From Oscillospiraceae bacterium (GTDB lineage: Bacteria > Bacillota > Clostridia > Oscillospirales > Ruminococcaceae): a stretch of 54,006 nucleotides of DNA. The translations under genes were made by a program, and so were the position numbers. The notes under the pieces were generated by a model that was not told the origin of the DNA, did not search any database, and saw nothing but the letters and a program-made list of their open reading frames with translations. The stretch lies in contig JAITEB010000030.1 of assembly GCA_031282245.1 (NCBI GenBank), positions 1 through 54,006 of the forward strand. Direction: 5' to 3'. How positions within the stretch are numbered: position 1 is the first letter of the stretch; every line of letters starts with the position of its first letter. Positions 7,197-16,202 of the stretch are shown piece by piece.

Positions 7197-7966
7197 TCGG
7201 GTTTCACCTCCGTTTTGCATTTTTCTTTCTGCGGAAGCGAACAGTTCGCCGCCATCGGACAGCCGGCGCAGCCCAGGCCTGCCTTGGTTTTGCCGCCGTT
7301 CCCGGCCAGTTTGTTTGAGAGAGCTATTAATAAGCCGAAAACAAAATAACCCCCGGGCGCTAAAATAAATATTATCATGGGCTGAAGAAAAGCGCCCTCC
7401 GGTATAAGCCGGAAACCGTCAAAGCCGCCCAGCGCGTTTTCGCCGAATATCGAAAGCAGGCTTTGCGCGCCGCCCAGAAAAGTCCCGGCGCCCAGGATTT
7501 CCCGGATTGTGCCCATGCAAAGCAGCGCCGCCGTGAACCCTATGCCCATGCCAAGGCCGTCCGCCGCCGAAGCGAGCACAGTATTTTTGCGGGCGAAGGC
7601 CTCCGCTCTGCCCAGAATTATGCAGTTCACCACTATCAGTGGCAAAAACACGCCAAGGCTTTTATCCAGCACAGGGACAAACGCTTTAACCAGCATTTGA
7701 ACCATTGTTGAAAATGACGCGATCACGACTATATAAGCCGGGATGCGGATTCTGTCCGGCACCAGCCTGCGGATTGCGGATATGCATATGTTCGAGCACA
7801 GCAGGATAAGCGTGGCGGAAATGCCCATCCCCAGCGCGTTGACCACCGAGGTTGTGACCGCCAGCGTCGGGCATGTGCCCAAAACCAGCCGCAGCGTCGG
7901 GTTTTCCGCGACAAGCCCTTTTGTGAATTCCTGTCTCAGCGTTCGTTTTTCTTCTATAGTAGTCAA
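7193..7966 (-). CDS. rnfE: Rnf complex subunit RnfE
   Basis: 257 residues. The family core (ENPTLRLVLGTCPTLAVTT, LPLIVVNCIILGRAEAFA, GMGIGFTAALLCMG) gives six membrane segments and the conserved Cys residues of the intramembrane cluster. After the last helix there is a hydrophilic tail of about 40 residues with several Cys (GCAGCPMAANCSLPQKEKCK), resembling a metal-binding extension. It is followed by rnfA with a 4-nt overlap and preceded by rnfG (30-nt gap). The tail is worth noting but such tails occur in clostridial RnfE. Confidence 0.97.
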   Translation of the reverse strand: MTTIEEKRTLRQEFTKGLVAENPTLRLVLGTCPTLAVTTSVVNALGMGISATLILLCSNICISAIRRLVPDRIRIPAYIVVIASFSTMVQMLVKAFVPVLDKSLGVFLPLIVVNCIILGRAEAFARKNTVLASAADGLGMGIGFTAALLCMGTIREILGAGTFLGGAQSLLSIFGENALGGFDGFRLIPEGAFLQPMIIFILAPGGYFVFGLLIALSNKLAGNGGKTKAGLGCAGCPMAANCSLPQKEKCKTEVKPE

Positions 7967-7996
7967 TATTAGTCACCAGCCTTCACTAATTAAATG

Positions 7997-8560
7997 CTAT
8001 TTCTTTACCTGCCCGAACAGTTCCAGCGCCCGATTCGCGGCGTCCGTCACCGCGCGGGAAGTAATCGTCGCTCCGGTCAGCGCGTCGATTGCGTTGCCTC
8101 CTGGCGCGTCTTTTGAAACGCTTATTCCGCCGGTTTTCCCGATATACTGCGCCCGGAACTCCTCCCGCCGGGCGTTCATGCCAAGCCCGGCAGTGTCGCT
8201 TATCGAAAGAATTTCAAGCCCGGTGACAAAACCGTCGGTGCTTATCCCCGTCATAACCGCGGCGTCCCCGCCGTAACTTTTCACCGTGACAGTAAAGACG
8301 TATCCGACGATATTCCCCTCACCGTCAAGCCCGATATAGCCGCCGTCCGTCTCCGAAAACGACGTTGCGGCGGGCAGAACCGCCGCTCGCGCGGCGTTCG
8401 CTTCTTCAAGCGACTTTGCGTCTATCAGCGGTTTTGTCACATAATTGGTGCACGCCAAAAAAACGCTGGCCACAAGACAGACGCAGAACAGTACAATCAC
8501 AGGCACTATAATTTCTTTAAGATTTTTATTTGGATTTTTATTTGGATTTTTATTTTTCAC
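7997..8560 (-). CDS. rnfG: Rnf complex subunit RnfG (covalent FMN carrier)
   Basis: 187 residues from a GTG that overlaps the rnfD stop (GTGA). A single membrane anchor is followed by an FMN-binding domain. DALTGATITS near the C-terminus is the D-x-x-(S/T)GAT flavinylation motif, in which ApbE attaches FMN to the Thr. GLEILSISDTAGLGMNA is also conserved. The N-terminus has a short tandem repeat (NPNKNPNKN, from repeated AAATCCAAATAA DNA), probably variable between strains. A longer open frame upstream is a shadow of rnfD. Confidence 0.97.
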   Translation of the reverse strand: MKNKNPNKNPNKNLKEIIVPVIVLFCVCLVASVFLACTNYVTKPLIDAKSLEEANAARAAVLPAATSFSETDGGYIGLDGEGNIVGYVFTVTVKSYGGDAAVMTGISTDGFVTGLEILSISDTAGLGMNARREEFRAQYIGKTGGISVSKDAPGGNAIDALTGATITSRAVTDAANRALELFGQVKK

Positions 8561-9528
8561 GACCCGTCCCCTTTCCCGGATTTGACAAAGCCGAAAGGCT
8601 TCGGCGTGGTCAGGCGTTCTATGTGCGGCACCAGAATGTTCATGATAATAACCGAGAACGAAGCGCCTTCCGGAAGACTTGCGAAAAGGCGTATCAACGC
8701 TGTGAGAAGCCCGCAGCCTATTCCGAAAATAATCCGGCCTTTTATATCTATCGGCGATGTGGTGTAGTCCGTCGCCATAAAAACCGCCGCCAGCACAAGC
8801 CCGCCCCCGCAGAGCTGATAAAATACATAGTTTAAATCGCCCCGCCCGGCGATAAGCATGACAAGCGCGACAGTTCCGGTATAGCACAGCGGTATTACAG
8901 GGGAAATTACTTTGCGCAAAATTAAATAAACGCCGCCCAAAACAAGCGCAATTATGCATACCTCGCCCAGTGCGCCGCCGCGAATGCCCAAAAGCATTTC
9001 CCATTTTCCCGGCAGCGCTCCCGAATTTGCCAGGGCTTCCAGCGGGGTTGCGCCGCTCAGCGCGTCAAGGCCGCCGCGCCAGCCCAGCGGCTCGCTCCAC
9101 TTCGACATGGCCGACGGGAACGAAATCAGCAGGATTATCCTGCCCGCCAGCGCAGGGTTTATAAAATTTTGTCCAATCCCCCCGAACATCTGTTTTACCG
9201 CCACGACGGCCGCTACGGAGCCGATTGCCGCCATCCAGAAGGGCAGGCCCGGCGGCAGATTGAAGGCAAGCAGAAGGCCGGTAACCGCCGCGCTCAAGTC
9301 GGCGACTGTGTTCGGCCGCTTCATGGCGCGGCGGGATATGTACTCCGCCAAAACCGCCGCCGCCACACAGACCGCGCAAAGCGCCAGAACCCGCAGCCCG
9401 AAAATCACCGCTGACGCAATCAGCGCGGGACAAAGCGCAATCAGTACATCAAGCATAATTCGCTGGGTGCTTGCGCCGGAATGCAGGTGCGGAGAGGCGC
9501 TGACCGTAAGCTTTTCAATTTTTTCCAT
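8557..9528 (-). CDS. rnfD: Rnf complex subunit RnfD
   Basis: 323 residues with about ten hydrophobic segments. It begins VSASPHLHSGAS, as in the NqrB/RnfD family, and carries DALSGATPLEA, the covalent FMN site, plus GQNFINPALAGR and DYTTSPI. It forms the ion-translocating membrane core with RnfG. It overlaps rnfG by 4 nt and follows rnfC after 63 nt. Confidence 0.97.
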   Translation of the reverse strand: MEKIEKLTVSASPHLHSGASTQRIMLDVLIALCPALIASAVIFGLRVLALCAVCVAAAVLAEYISRRAMKRPNTVADLSAAVTGLLLAFNLPPGLPFWMAAIGSVAAVVAVKQMFGGIGQNFINPALAGRIILLISFPSAMSKWSEPLGWRGGLDALSGATPLEALANSGALPGKWEMLLGIRGGALGEVCIIALVLGGVYLILRKVISPVIPLCYTGTVALVMLIAGRGDLNYVFYQLCGGGLVLAAVFMATDYTTSPIDIKGRIIFGIGCGLLTALIRLFASLPEGASFSVIIMNILVPHIERLTTPKPFGFVKSGKGDGS

Positions 9529-9591
9529 TAATTATCATCACACCTTTGCGGATTGTTGCGCGCCGCCCCCTGCGTTTGCGGCTTGCGCGCT

Positions 9592-10935
9592 TCACAGCTT
9601 TTTCACCTCGTGCACAAGGCTTTTTGCCAGACGCATTGTCTGAACAAGCGGCTTTCGCGCCGGGCAGGAATAGGCGCAGCTTCCGCACTCCATGCACGCG
9701 TCCACCGAAGTTTTTTTCAGCGCGTCAATATCCCGGATTTTGACGCAGCGTTCAATCAGAGTGGGGCTAAGGCTCATCGGGCAGGCCGCCGCGCAGCGCC
9801 CGCAGTGAATGCAAGCGCTTTCCGGAATCTCTTTCTCAGGCAGAAAGGCCAGAACCGCGTTGTTATTTTTCAACACGGCGAAATTCGCGTCCGTCACGGC
9901 AAGACCCATCATAGGCCCGCCGAACATGATCTTCCCGGGCCGGGCGACAAAACCGCCGCAAAAATCAATCAAATCCGAAATCTGTGTGCCAATCGGCGCC
10001 CGGACGTTTTTCCTGTTCGCGATCGCGCTGCCGTCCACAGTCAGGCTGCGGCTGACAAGCGGCTTTCCGCTTTTTACATATCGCGCGATAAATGCCGCGC
10101 TTGCCACGTTTATCACCAGGCAGCCCGCGTCCATGGGCAGCTTCCCGGCGGGGACGATCCGGCCGGTGGCCGAATAGACCGCCATTTTCTCCGCTCCCTG
10201 CGGATAGCGCGACTTCAGCGACATAACGCTAACGTCGTGGAAACGTAAGGACATATTCGCGGCGACGCGGGCAAGCGTCTTGATTGCTTCGGGCTTGTTG
10301 TCCTCCACAACTATAACGGCCCTGTCTATATTCAAAAAGCGCTTGATAAGTTCTATCGCGGAAAGAATATCCCAGGAATTGTCAATACATTCCCGGTAGT
10401 CGACAGTGATGAAAGGCTCGCATTCGGCGGCGTTTATCACAAGCGTGTCAACTTTTTTGCCCTCGGGTATATTAAATTTCACATGCGTGGGAAAGCCCGC
10501 CCCGCCAAGACCAACCAGGCCGGAAGCCCGGATTGCTTTTATAAAATCCTCTTTTGTCTCAAGTCTGGGCGGCGCGATCTCTTCAAACTGCCGCATTTCG
10601 CCGTCGGATTCTATAGTAACTGCCTGAACAATGCGCCCGTTTGGAAGCATCAGTTCCCCGACCGCGCTTACCTCCCCGGAAACGCTGGCGTGAATCGGCG
10701 TGCTGACATATGCCGGGGAATCCCCTATCGGCTGCCCGACGCTGACCTTGCCGCCCGGTTTGACCAGCGGCGCGCAGGGCGCGCCTATATGGTGCTGCAT
10801 GGATATTACAACGCGTTTTGGCTCGGGAAGGCGCTCGACCTCCATTTCGGCGGTGTTTTTGAAGTGCTTTACTCCCACTCCGCCCCGGTATTTGCCGACG
10901 GCGCCCAGAACGCCCTCGGCAATTTTAGCTGACAT
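9592..10935 (-). CDS. rnfC: Rnf complex subunit RnfC (NADH/FMN, Fe-S)
   Basis: 447 residues. It starts with the biotinyl-like PxxVxPGGKVxxGQPIG fold, then the NADH/FMN-binding GLVGLGGAGFPTHVKF and INAAECEPFITVDY, then two 4Fe-4S sites, ACIHCGRCAAACPMSL and ACMECGSCAYSCPARKP. It is the peripheral, NAD-facing subunit of the ferredoxin:NAD+ pump and is homologous to NqrA/NuoF. It is the first true rnf gene in the operon and lies 21 nt downstream of the Gx transporter gene. Confidence 0.98.
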   Translation of the reverse strand: MSAKIAEGVLGAVGKYRGGVGVKHFKNTAEMEVERLPEPKRVVISMQHHIGAPCAPLVKPGGKVSVGQPIGDSPAYVSTPIHASVSGEVSAVGELMLPNGRIVQAVTIESDGEMRQFEEIAPPRLETKEDFIKAIRASGLVGLGGAGFPTHVKFNIPEGKKVDTLVINAAECEPFITVDYRECIDNSWDILSAIELIKRFLNIDRAVIVVEDNKPEAIKTLARVAANMSLRFHDVSVMSLKSRYPQGAEKMAVYSATGRIVPAGKLPMDAGCLVINVASAAFIARYVKSGKPLVSRSLTVDGSAIANRKNVRAPIGTQISDLIDFCGGFVARPGKIMFGGPMMGLAVTDANFAVLKNNNAVLAFLPEKEIPESACIHCGRCAAACPMSLSPTLIERCVKIRDIDALKKTSVDACMECGSCAYSCPARKPLVQTMRLAKSLVHEVKKL

Positions 10936-10956
10936 GTAAAAATTCCCCCTTAGAAT

Positions 10957-11475
10957 CTAATTATAAAAATGCCCGCTCTGCCTGTTTAAAGCGGGCAGCA
11001 GAAGCCGCAGCAAAAGCCCTGTTGCCGCGCCGCTTGCCAGCGACGTCAGGAGCAGAACGGGAAAATAACCGAAAACCGCCCCGCTCCCCGCGACAAGCGC
11101 GGCGGCGGCAAGCTGCCCGGCGTTATGCGCGGCGGCGGCGCATACGCTCAGCCCGATCAGGCCGAAAAATTTTATTTTCGACAAAAAAGATATTACAAGC
11201 ACGCTCAAAAATCCCCCGCAGAAACTCAGAAAACCGGATGTAAACCCAAAAGATAAAAAAACAAAACCGGATTTCATAAAGCTTATTCCCAAAGCGGGCG
11301 CAAGCCCCATCCGCACTGCGGCGAACATGCTTATTATATTTGAAAGCCCCGGCTTAAACCCCGGCGGCAGGCCGGGAAGCGGCGGGAACAGTCTCTCTAA
11401 AAAAGAAAGCGCTATTGCCTGCGCGCCAAGGATTCCGATCAGAGCGATTTTTTTCGCCTTGCTGTTTTTTTGCAT
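10957..11475 (-). CDS. Gx transporter family membrane protein (annotated elsewhere as heptaprenyl diphosphate synthase component I)
   Basis: 172 residues with five to six hydrophobic segments; the start KIALIGILGAQAIALSFLERLFPP and PGFKPGLSNIISMFA match the Gx/HepI-like family, which resembles ECF transporter S-components. It stands between a NusG-II gene and rnfC, an arrangement often seen beside Rnf operons, where a flavin- or quinone-related transport role has been suggested but not shown. Substrate unknown. Confidence 0.85.
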   Translation of the reverse strand: MQKNSKAKKIALIGILGAQAIALSFLERLFPPLPGLPPGFKPGLSNIISMFAAVRMGLAPALGISFMKSGFVFLSFGFTSGFLSFCGGFLSVLVISFLSKIKFFGLIGLSVCAAAAHNAGQLAAAALVAGSGAVFGYFPVLLLTSLASGAATGLLLRLLLPALNRQSGHFYN

Positions 11476-11564
11476 AGAAATCTCCCGGCAGTAAATTTAT
11501 TTCTTGCGGCGTGTGAAGTCTCCCGCGCATACTTAAAAATTCCAGAGCAGCGCAAGCCCGAATT

Positions 11565-11951
11565 TTAGTAAGTAAACGCGTCAAGCCACTCCCCGGCCTC
11601 CAGACGGACAACAACCCCCGCCGGAAGACAGACGGCGGTATCGCCGTTTTTGCGAAGCTTCCCGGCCCTTATGCAAAGTTTGTCCGGGCATTCGGCCCAG
11701 AGAACATAAACGCAGCCGCGTTCTATCATCAAAGCAAGCGGCGGCTGGCAGTCAAGCGGAAGTTCGTAAGGCCCGGCCACAGAATCAAGCGCTATGCGCC
11801 GGAACTCCTGCCCGTTTACGCTTATCACAGCGACTGCGGCTTTCTTCTTTGCCGGGAAAAATATCAGCCACAGAATCAGCGCAAATAGAGCTATGACTAA
11901 CATAATAACCAAGTCCGCTTTTTTGATAAGCTTAATATCAGAATTTTTCAT
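11565..11951 (-). CDS. NusG domain II-containing membrane-anchored protein
   Basis: 128 residues: a short cytoplasmic N-terminus, one membrane helix (about 10-32), then a small extracytoplasmic beta domain with VISVNGQEFRRIAL and CPDKLCIRAGKLRKNGDTAVCLPAGVVVRL, the NusG_II pattern. The CPDKxC...C cysteines are characteristic. It is not the transcription factor NusG. The ATG overlaps the apbE stop (ATGA). Its partners in the operon suggest a role with Rnf assembly; this is inference. Confidence 0.88.
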   Translation of the reverse strand: MKNSDIKLIKKADLVIMLVIALFALILWLIFFPAKKKAAVAVISVNGQEFRRIALDSVAGPYELPLDCQPPLALMIERGCVYVLWAECPDKLCIRAGKLRKNGDTAVCLPAGVVVRLEAGEWLDAFTY

Positions 11952-12934
11952 TTTAGGATAAACACAGAATAAGCGTTGTCCTCCAGCGCAAAATATGGGG
12001 CAAGCTCTTCGCTTGTATATATTTCTTTTTTGTCGTTTATAAAAATTGCCTGAGCGCCGTAAAATTTCAGCAGCGGCGCGCTTCCCTCCGCGCCAAGAAC
12101 AAAACACGCCGTCGAAAGCGCGTCCGAGACAAGCCCGGATCCCGCGCGGACAGTCACGCTGACAAGACCGTTTTCGGGCGGGTATCCGGTTTTGGGGTCA
12201 AAAATGTGCGGATACCAGGCGCCGCCTATTTCTACGCCGCGCTCATAGCTGCCCGAAGTCGATACAAAAGCCCCGTACGTCTCAAGAACCCCGATAATTT
12301 CCTGAGCGCCTTTTTCGGGATGCCGTATTCCAACTTTAAAATTTCCGCCGCCGTAAAGAAGTATGCTTCCCCCCACGGAAACAACGGCGCGCGCGCAGCG
12401 GGAATTTTGCAGTATTTTGCCCGCTTCGTCGCAGGCGATCCCCTTTCCGACGGCTCCCAAATCCAGCAGGCGATTGTCAAGCCCGCTGATTTTTCCGTCT
12501 GAAAGCTGTAAGCCGCCGCTGATAAGGCTTTCAAAAGCTTTCGGCAAAGGAAGGCTTTGATTTTTTCCGGCGTCTTCCCAGAGGAGCTTAATCTTCCCAA
12601 GACTTATGTCAAAAGCTCCCGAGCTTTTTTTCTGAATTTCCAGGGAAGTTTCCAGCCAGCCGTAAAGCTCCGGCGAAAGCGGCGCGCTTCCGGAGCTGTT
12701 CAGCCGTGATATTTCCGAATCGGGCCTGTGCGCGGAAAGTATGGCGCCGTCTATCAATTTGATTCTGTCCTCTATCCGGGAAAGAGTTTCTTTTGCGTCC
12801 CGCCCTTCGGCGGACAGGCTGACCAGGGTGTCCATGGCCAGAAAAGAGCTTTCTTCAGCCGGCGGCGAGACAAAGCACGACGGCAAAAAAAACAAAAAAA
12901 CAAAAACGCAGGCCAGCGGAGAAAATTTTCGCAT
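11948..12934 (-). CDS. apbE: FAD:protein FMN transferase ApbE (lipoprotein)
   Basis: 328 residues with a lipoprotein signal peptide (hydrophobic stretch then LPSC at about 17-20). ApbE motifs include AMDTLVSLS, RLDLGAVGKGIACD (here LLDLGAVGKGIACD), a GG-rich flavin loop (SVGGSILLYGGG) and SDALSTACFVLG. The enzyme acts outside the membrane, attaching FMN from FAD to the Thr of RnfD and RnfG; both acceptor motifs are present in the same operon. A TATAAT-like box lies at about 12952-12962 on the minus strand without a good -35. It is the first gene of the redox operon. Confidence 0.96.
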   Translation of the reverse strand: MRKFSPLACVFVFLFFLPSCFVSPPAEESSFLAMDTLVSLSAEGRDAKETLSRIEDRIKLIDGAILSAHRPDSEISRLNSSGSAPLSPELYGWLETSLEIQKKSSGAFDISLGKIKLLWEDAGKNQSLPLPKAFESLISGGLQLSDGKISGLDNRLLDLGAVGKGIACDEAGKILQNSRCARAVVSVGGSILLYGGGNFKVGIRHPEKGAQEIIGVLETYGAFVSTSGSYERGVEIGGAWYPHIFDPKTGYPPENGLVSVTVRAGSGLVSDALSTACFVLGAEGSAPLLKFYGAQAIFINDKKEIYTSEELAPYFALEDNAYSVFILK

Positions 12935-12987
12935 TGCCCAGCCCTCAATTAATTATATTATATGCACTTATCATACAACCTGACGCG

Positions 12988-13024
12988 CAAAAAATCAAGT
13001 GGGAGCGGACCTTAGTCCGCTCCC
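12988..13024 (-). terminator. Terminator of the zinc operon
   Basis: GGGAGCGGAC (13001-13010) pairs with GTCCGCTCCC (13015-13024) around CTTA. On the minus strand it is followed by TTGATTTTTT, just beyond the last zinc-operon gene. Confidence 0.85.
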
Positions 13025-13050
13025 ATAGCGACATTATTTTTTGTATTTTT

Positions 13051-13611
13051 TTATTGGCTGACAAACTCCGCGCCCCGCTCTGGCAGAACCTTAATCGAAT
13101 CAAGGTCAAGCCGCAAAAAAGAATAGCCGAATTCCTCGTATTCCTCCAGCGTCCCGACAACTTCAACCCAGTCGTTTTGATCGGGATAGCCCAGCCCGTC
13201 CGCGCTCCATTGCACCTCAAAGCCCGCGTTGGCGTCGATGCCGCAGCAGCCGGGACCGTATCGGATTACAGAGTAATAGCGTTCTCCGCCCTCCGAATCA
13301 AACCAGCCGAAAATACCCTCGTATTTGATGGTTTTTCCCAGATAGTCGTTGGCATTGTAATAAATATCATTCGTCTGCGCAATAAACATTTTTTCTTTGA
13401 TTTCGATTACAGAGCCGCCGTCGTAAATATTAAAGTCAATGACGTCGTGTACCGGGCCGCCGGATACGGTTTGTGCCTGCGAGACCTCCGGAATATTGAC
13501 GGCGGGTGTGCCGTTGCCGTTTGTCGCAGTCTGGTTCACCGGAGATTTTGCCTGACATGCGCAAAAAACGGGCAAAAGGCAGATAATAAGCAAGATTACT
13601 ATTTTCTTCAA
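13051..13611 (-). CDS. DUF1980-like lipoprotein linked to zinc uptake
   Basis: 186 residues with a lipoprotein signal (LLPVFCAC). The core DYLGKTIKYEGIFGWF...RYGPGCCGIDANAGFEVQW carries the CCxxDA pattern of DUF1980/TIGR03943-type proteins, which are found with zinc transport and Zur-regulated genes. The TTG start overlaps the znuB stop (TTGA) and has GGGAGG 8 nt upstream. Being the last gene of the znu operon supports a zinc-handling role outside the membrane; ligand binding through the paired Cys is an inference. Confidence 0.75.
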   Translation of the reverse strand: MKKIVILLIICLLPVFCACQAKSPVNQTATNGNGTPAVNIPEVSQAQTVSGGPVHDVIDFNIYDGGSVIEIKEKMFIAQTNDIYYNANDYLGKTIKYEGIFGWFDSEGGERYYSVIRYGPGCCGIDANAGFEVQWSADGLGYPDQNDWVEVVGTLEEYEEFGYSFLRLDLDSIKVLPERGAEFVSQ

Positions 13612-14450
13612 GTTTTAATCCTCCCTTTGATAAAACCGACTGCCCCAAAAATCAGGAAAGCGGCGATATTGACCATCACGACGCTTGCCCCCGTGGGTAA
13701 GGTATTGTTATTTATAACTACCGCGTAAGAAATAACTACCCCTATAAAAAAGCAGACGACAGAAACTGCGGCGGAGCAGAAAGTCACGCTCTTAAACTTT
13801 TTGCAGACGCGCATGGACGTGAGCGCCGGGAAAATAATCAGGCTGGATATAAGCATCGCCCCCATCATACGCATCCCCAGCACAATCGTGACCGCGGTCA
13901 AAGACGCAATCAGTATATTATACAGCCCCGTTTTCACGCCCGTGGCCCTGGCGAAGTTCTCGTCAAACGTGACCGCGAAGATCTTGTTATAAAACAGAAT
14001 GAAAAGCGTCAGCACAACAACCGACAGCGCAACCGAAAGCTTCACATCGTCCTTGTTCATGGCAAGAATGCTCCCGAACATGTAATTGCAGACGTCCGTG
14101 TTCATGCCCGTCGTAAACGAGATAACTATCACGCCGATTGCAAGGCTGCTTGTGGAAATCAGCGCAATGGCCGCATCGCCTTTGATTTTGCTGTTTTCGC
14201 TGATTCTCAAAAGCAAAAACGCCGCCAGAACTACTATAGGGATAGAGACCATCAAAGGCGCGGCGTTCATCGCCGTCGCTATCGCAAGCGTGCCGAAGCC
14301 CACATGAGAAAGCCCGTCGCCTATCATGGAATAGCGCTTGAGAACCAGGCTCACGCCCAAAAGCGCCGCGCAGAGCGAAACCAGCAGTCCCACCACAACA
14401 GCGCGCACCAGAAAAGTATATGAAAACATCTCCTGAAGAATGCTAATCAA
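13608..14450 (-). CDS. znuB: Zinc/manganese ABC transporter permease (ZnuB-like)
   Basis: About 280 residues, an ABC-3 family permease with eight or more membrane helices. LVRAVVVGLLVSLCAALLGVSLVLKRYSMIGDGLSHVGFGTLAIA is the classical N-terminal block. I chose TTG at 14448-14450 because GGGGGG lies 9 nt upstream and it overlaps the znuC stop; ATG at 14427-14429 (MFSYTF) is an alternative. The longer open frame to 14519 would overlap znuC heavily. It imports the metal delivered by ZnuA. Confidence 0.93.
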   Translation of the reverse strand: MISILQEMFSYTFLVRAVVVGLLVSLCAALLGVSLVLKRYSMIGDGLSHVGFGTLAIATAMNAAPLMVSIPIVVLAAFLLLRISENSKIKGDAAIALISTSSLAIGVIVISFTTGMNTDVCNYMFGSILAMNKDDVKLSVALSVVVLTLFILFYNKIFAVTFDENFARATGVKTGLYNILIASLTAVTIVLGMRMMGAMLISSLIIFPALTSMRVCKKFKSVTFCSAAVSVVCFFIGVVISYAVVINNNTLPTGASVVMVNIAAFLIFGAVGFIKGRIKT

Positions 14451-15159
14451 TGGCGGCGCCCCCCATCCCCAGGAAATTCCGGCCCACTTCTGAATCGACA
14501 TAATCTTTCGTCCGGCCAAAAAACACCTGAGTGTTTTTCAGATGCAGGATATGGCTTGCGTATCTCACCGCGCTGTGAATATCATGCGAGACCATAATTA
14601 TAGTCAGCCCTGTCTCCCGGTTGATTTTTTCTATTAATTTGTAAAATTCCTGCGTGACAACCGGATCAAGCCCGGCGACAGGCTCGTCCAGCAGAAGAGC
14701 TTTTTTCGTCGCGCAAAGCGCCCGCGCAAGCAATACCCGCTGCTGCTGTCCCCCCGATAATTCCCGGTAACAACGTTTTCTCAAATCGGAAATGCCAAGC
14801 CGGCTTATGTTTTCTTCAGCTATGGCTTTGTCCTCCCGCGAATAGAAAGGCAGAATCCCCCGCGAACTGAGCCGCCCGGACAGCACAACTTCATAGGCGC
14901 TTGCGGGAAAATCCTTCTGCGCGGCCGTCTGCTGCGGCAGATATCCGATTTCGTTGAGATTTATTGTGCCGTCCGTAAGAATCTCCCCCTGATGCGGCGC
15001 TTTAAGGCGCAATAAGCCTTTGATAAGCGTGCTCTTTCCAGAACCGTTTTCACCGACGACGCAAAGATAGTCGCCGCCGTTAACTTCAAAGTTCAGCCCG
15101 CTCACAACGGTGTTGCCCTCATAGGCAAAAGAAACGTCCCGGAAAATTATCGGAGCCAT
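14443..15159 (-). CDS. znuC: Zinc/manganese ABC transporter ATP-binding protein (ZnuC-like)
   Basis: 238 residues. Walker A GENGSGKST, Q-loop GYLPQQ, signature ELSGGQQQR, Walker B ALLLDEPVAGLD and H-loop MVSHD are intact. It powers the ZnuB permease. It lies 1 nt after the znuA stop and overlaps znuB by 8 nt. Confidence 0.96.
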   Translation of the reverse strand: MAPIIFRDVSFAYEGNTVVSGLNFEVNGGDYLCVVGENGSGKSTLIKGLLRLKAPHQGEILTDGTINLNEIGYLPQQTAAQKDFPASAYEVVLSGRLSSRGILPFYSREDKAIAEENISRLGISDLRKRCYRELSGGQQQRVLLARALCATKKALLLDEPVAGLDPVVTQEFYKLIEKINRETGLTIIMVSHDIHSAVRYASHILHLKNTQVFFGRTKDYVDSEVGRNFLGMGGAAID

Positions 15160-15160
15160 A

Positions 15161-16102
15161 TTAGTTAAGCGCCTCTCTCAACGGTTCGACATTGTCCGTC
15201 ATCAGGTCAAGATAAGTCTTGCCCGCCTCAAAGTCATCTTTTGTTATATTGTGGCAGGCGTGCAGAAGCAGAACCTTTGCGCCGGTCGCCTCGCTGATGG
15301 TTTCCGCTATTTTCGCGTTTGAAAGCTCAATATGAAACACAACCGGTATTTCTTCGGCGTTGATTTTGTCAATCAGGAACTTGACTGTCGCGGCGCTTGC
15401 CTCCGTCTCGGTCGAACAGCCCGGGAAAGCGGCGAAATATTCCAGCCCGTAAGCTTCCGCAAAATACCGGAACGGGAACCTGTCTCCGAAAACTACAGTT
15501 CTGCGGGAAGCGCTGTCTACGACTGCCTGAAACTTTCCGTCAAGCTCGTCCAGCTTAGAGACAAAAGAATCTGTATTTTGCGTGTAAACTTCAGCGTTGG
15601 CGGAATCGGTTTCGCAGAGCTCTCCGGAAATTTTCTGAGCAATCAGTTTTGCGTTTTTCGGCGAGGTCCAGACATGCTCGTCATAAGCCACGCCTTCCTC
15701 TTCTTCCTCCTCCTCCTGCATTCCCTCGACAACTTCTTCTTCAACCTTGTCAACGCAGTCCATCAGCGTGATAATTTTAATTTTCGACGTATCCATCGAG
15801 CCGAGAATTCTGTCCACCCATGCATCCGATTCTCCGCCGACATATATAAAAACGTCGCAGTTCTGAATTTTCGTGATGTCATTCGGCGTCGGCTCAAAAG
15901 AATGGCTTTCAGCACCAGGCGGCAGAAGCATTGTAATTTCGGCCTTGTCCCCCGCAATAGCGCGGGTAAAGTCATAGGGCGCGAAAGTTGTGGCCACAAC
16001 GCTTACTTTTCCGCTTCCGCCAGACGAAGCGGCCTGGCCGCAGGAGGCCATAAGCGCGGCAGCAATCAGCAAAGCAAGCAATATATATATTGTTTTTTTC
16101 AT
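15161..16102 (-). CDS. znuA: Zinc/manganese ABC transporter substrate-binding lipoprotein (ZnuA-like)
   Basis: 313 residues, cluster A-I binding protein. The lipobox is LMASC (about 18). Metal ligands seen: ESHSFEPTP (His), DEHVW (His), a His in VFHIELS, and an Asp/Glu near the C-terminus. The flexible loop before DEHVW, usually His-rich in ZnuA, is here acidic: EEEVVEGMQEEEEEEEG. The start is ATG at 16102 (MKKTIYILLALL); an upstream in-frame codon lacks a ribosome site. The permease and ATPase follow directly. Confidence 0.95.
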   Translation of the reverse strand: MKKTIYILLALLIAAALMASCGQAASSGGSGKVSVVATTFAPYDFTRAIAGDKAEITMLLPPGAESHSFEPTPNDITKIQNCDVFIYVGGESDAWVDRILGSMDTSKIKIITLMDCVDKVEEEVVEGMQEEEEEEEGVAYDEHVWTSPKNAKLIAQKISGELCETDSANAEVYTQNTDSFVSKLDELDGKFQAVVDSASRRTVVFGDRFPFRYFAEAYGLEYFAAFPGCSTETEASAATVKFLIDKINAEEIPVVFHIELSNAKIAETISEATGAKVLLLHACHNITKDDFEAGKTYLDLMTDNVEPLREALN

Positions 16103-16144
16103 CAGTAAAATATCTCCGTTAATTTTTATTTTAAGACGCACAAA

Positions 16145-16198
16145 CACAAGGAAACGCTGCCCGCCGCTTTCAAACAGGCGCAGTATCCCCTTGTGCCG
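16145..16198 (-). other. Stem-loop in the leader between the small membrane gene and znuA
   Basis: CACAAGG and CCTTGTG pair across the region, with CTGC/GCAG inside. On the minus strand it is followed by only a mild T-richness (TTTGTG), so it could be a weak terminator or an mRNA processing signal that sets the znuA level. Confidence 0.35.
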
Positions 16199-16202
16199 GC
16201 TT

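Noticed and set aside
7997-9004. Longer RnfG of 335 codons
   Set aside because: The extra N-terminal part is rnfD read in another frame; the GTG overlapping the rnfD stop is the real start.
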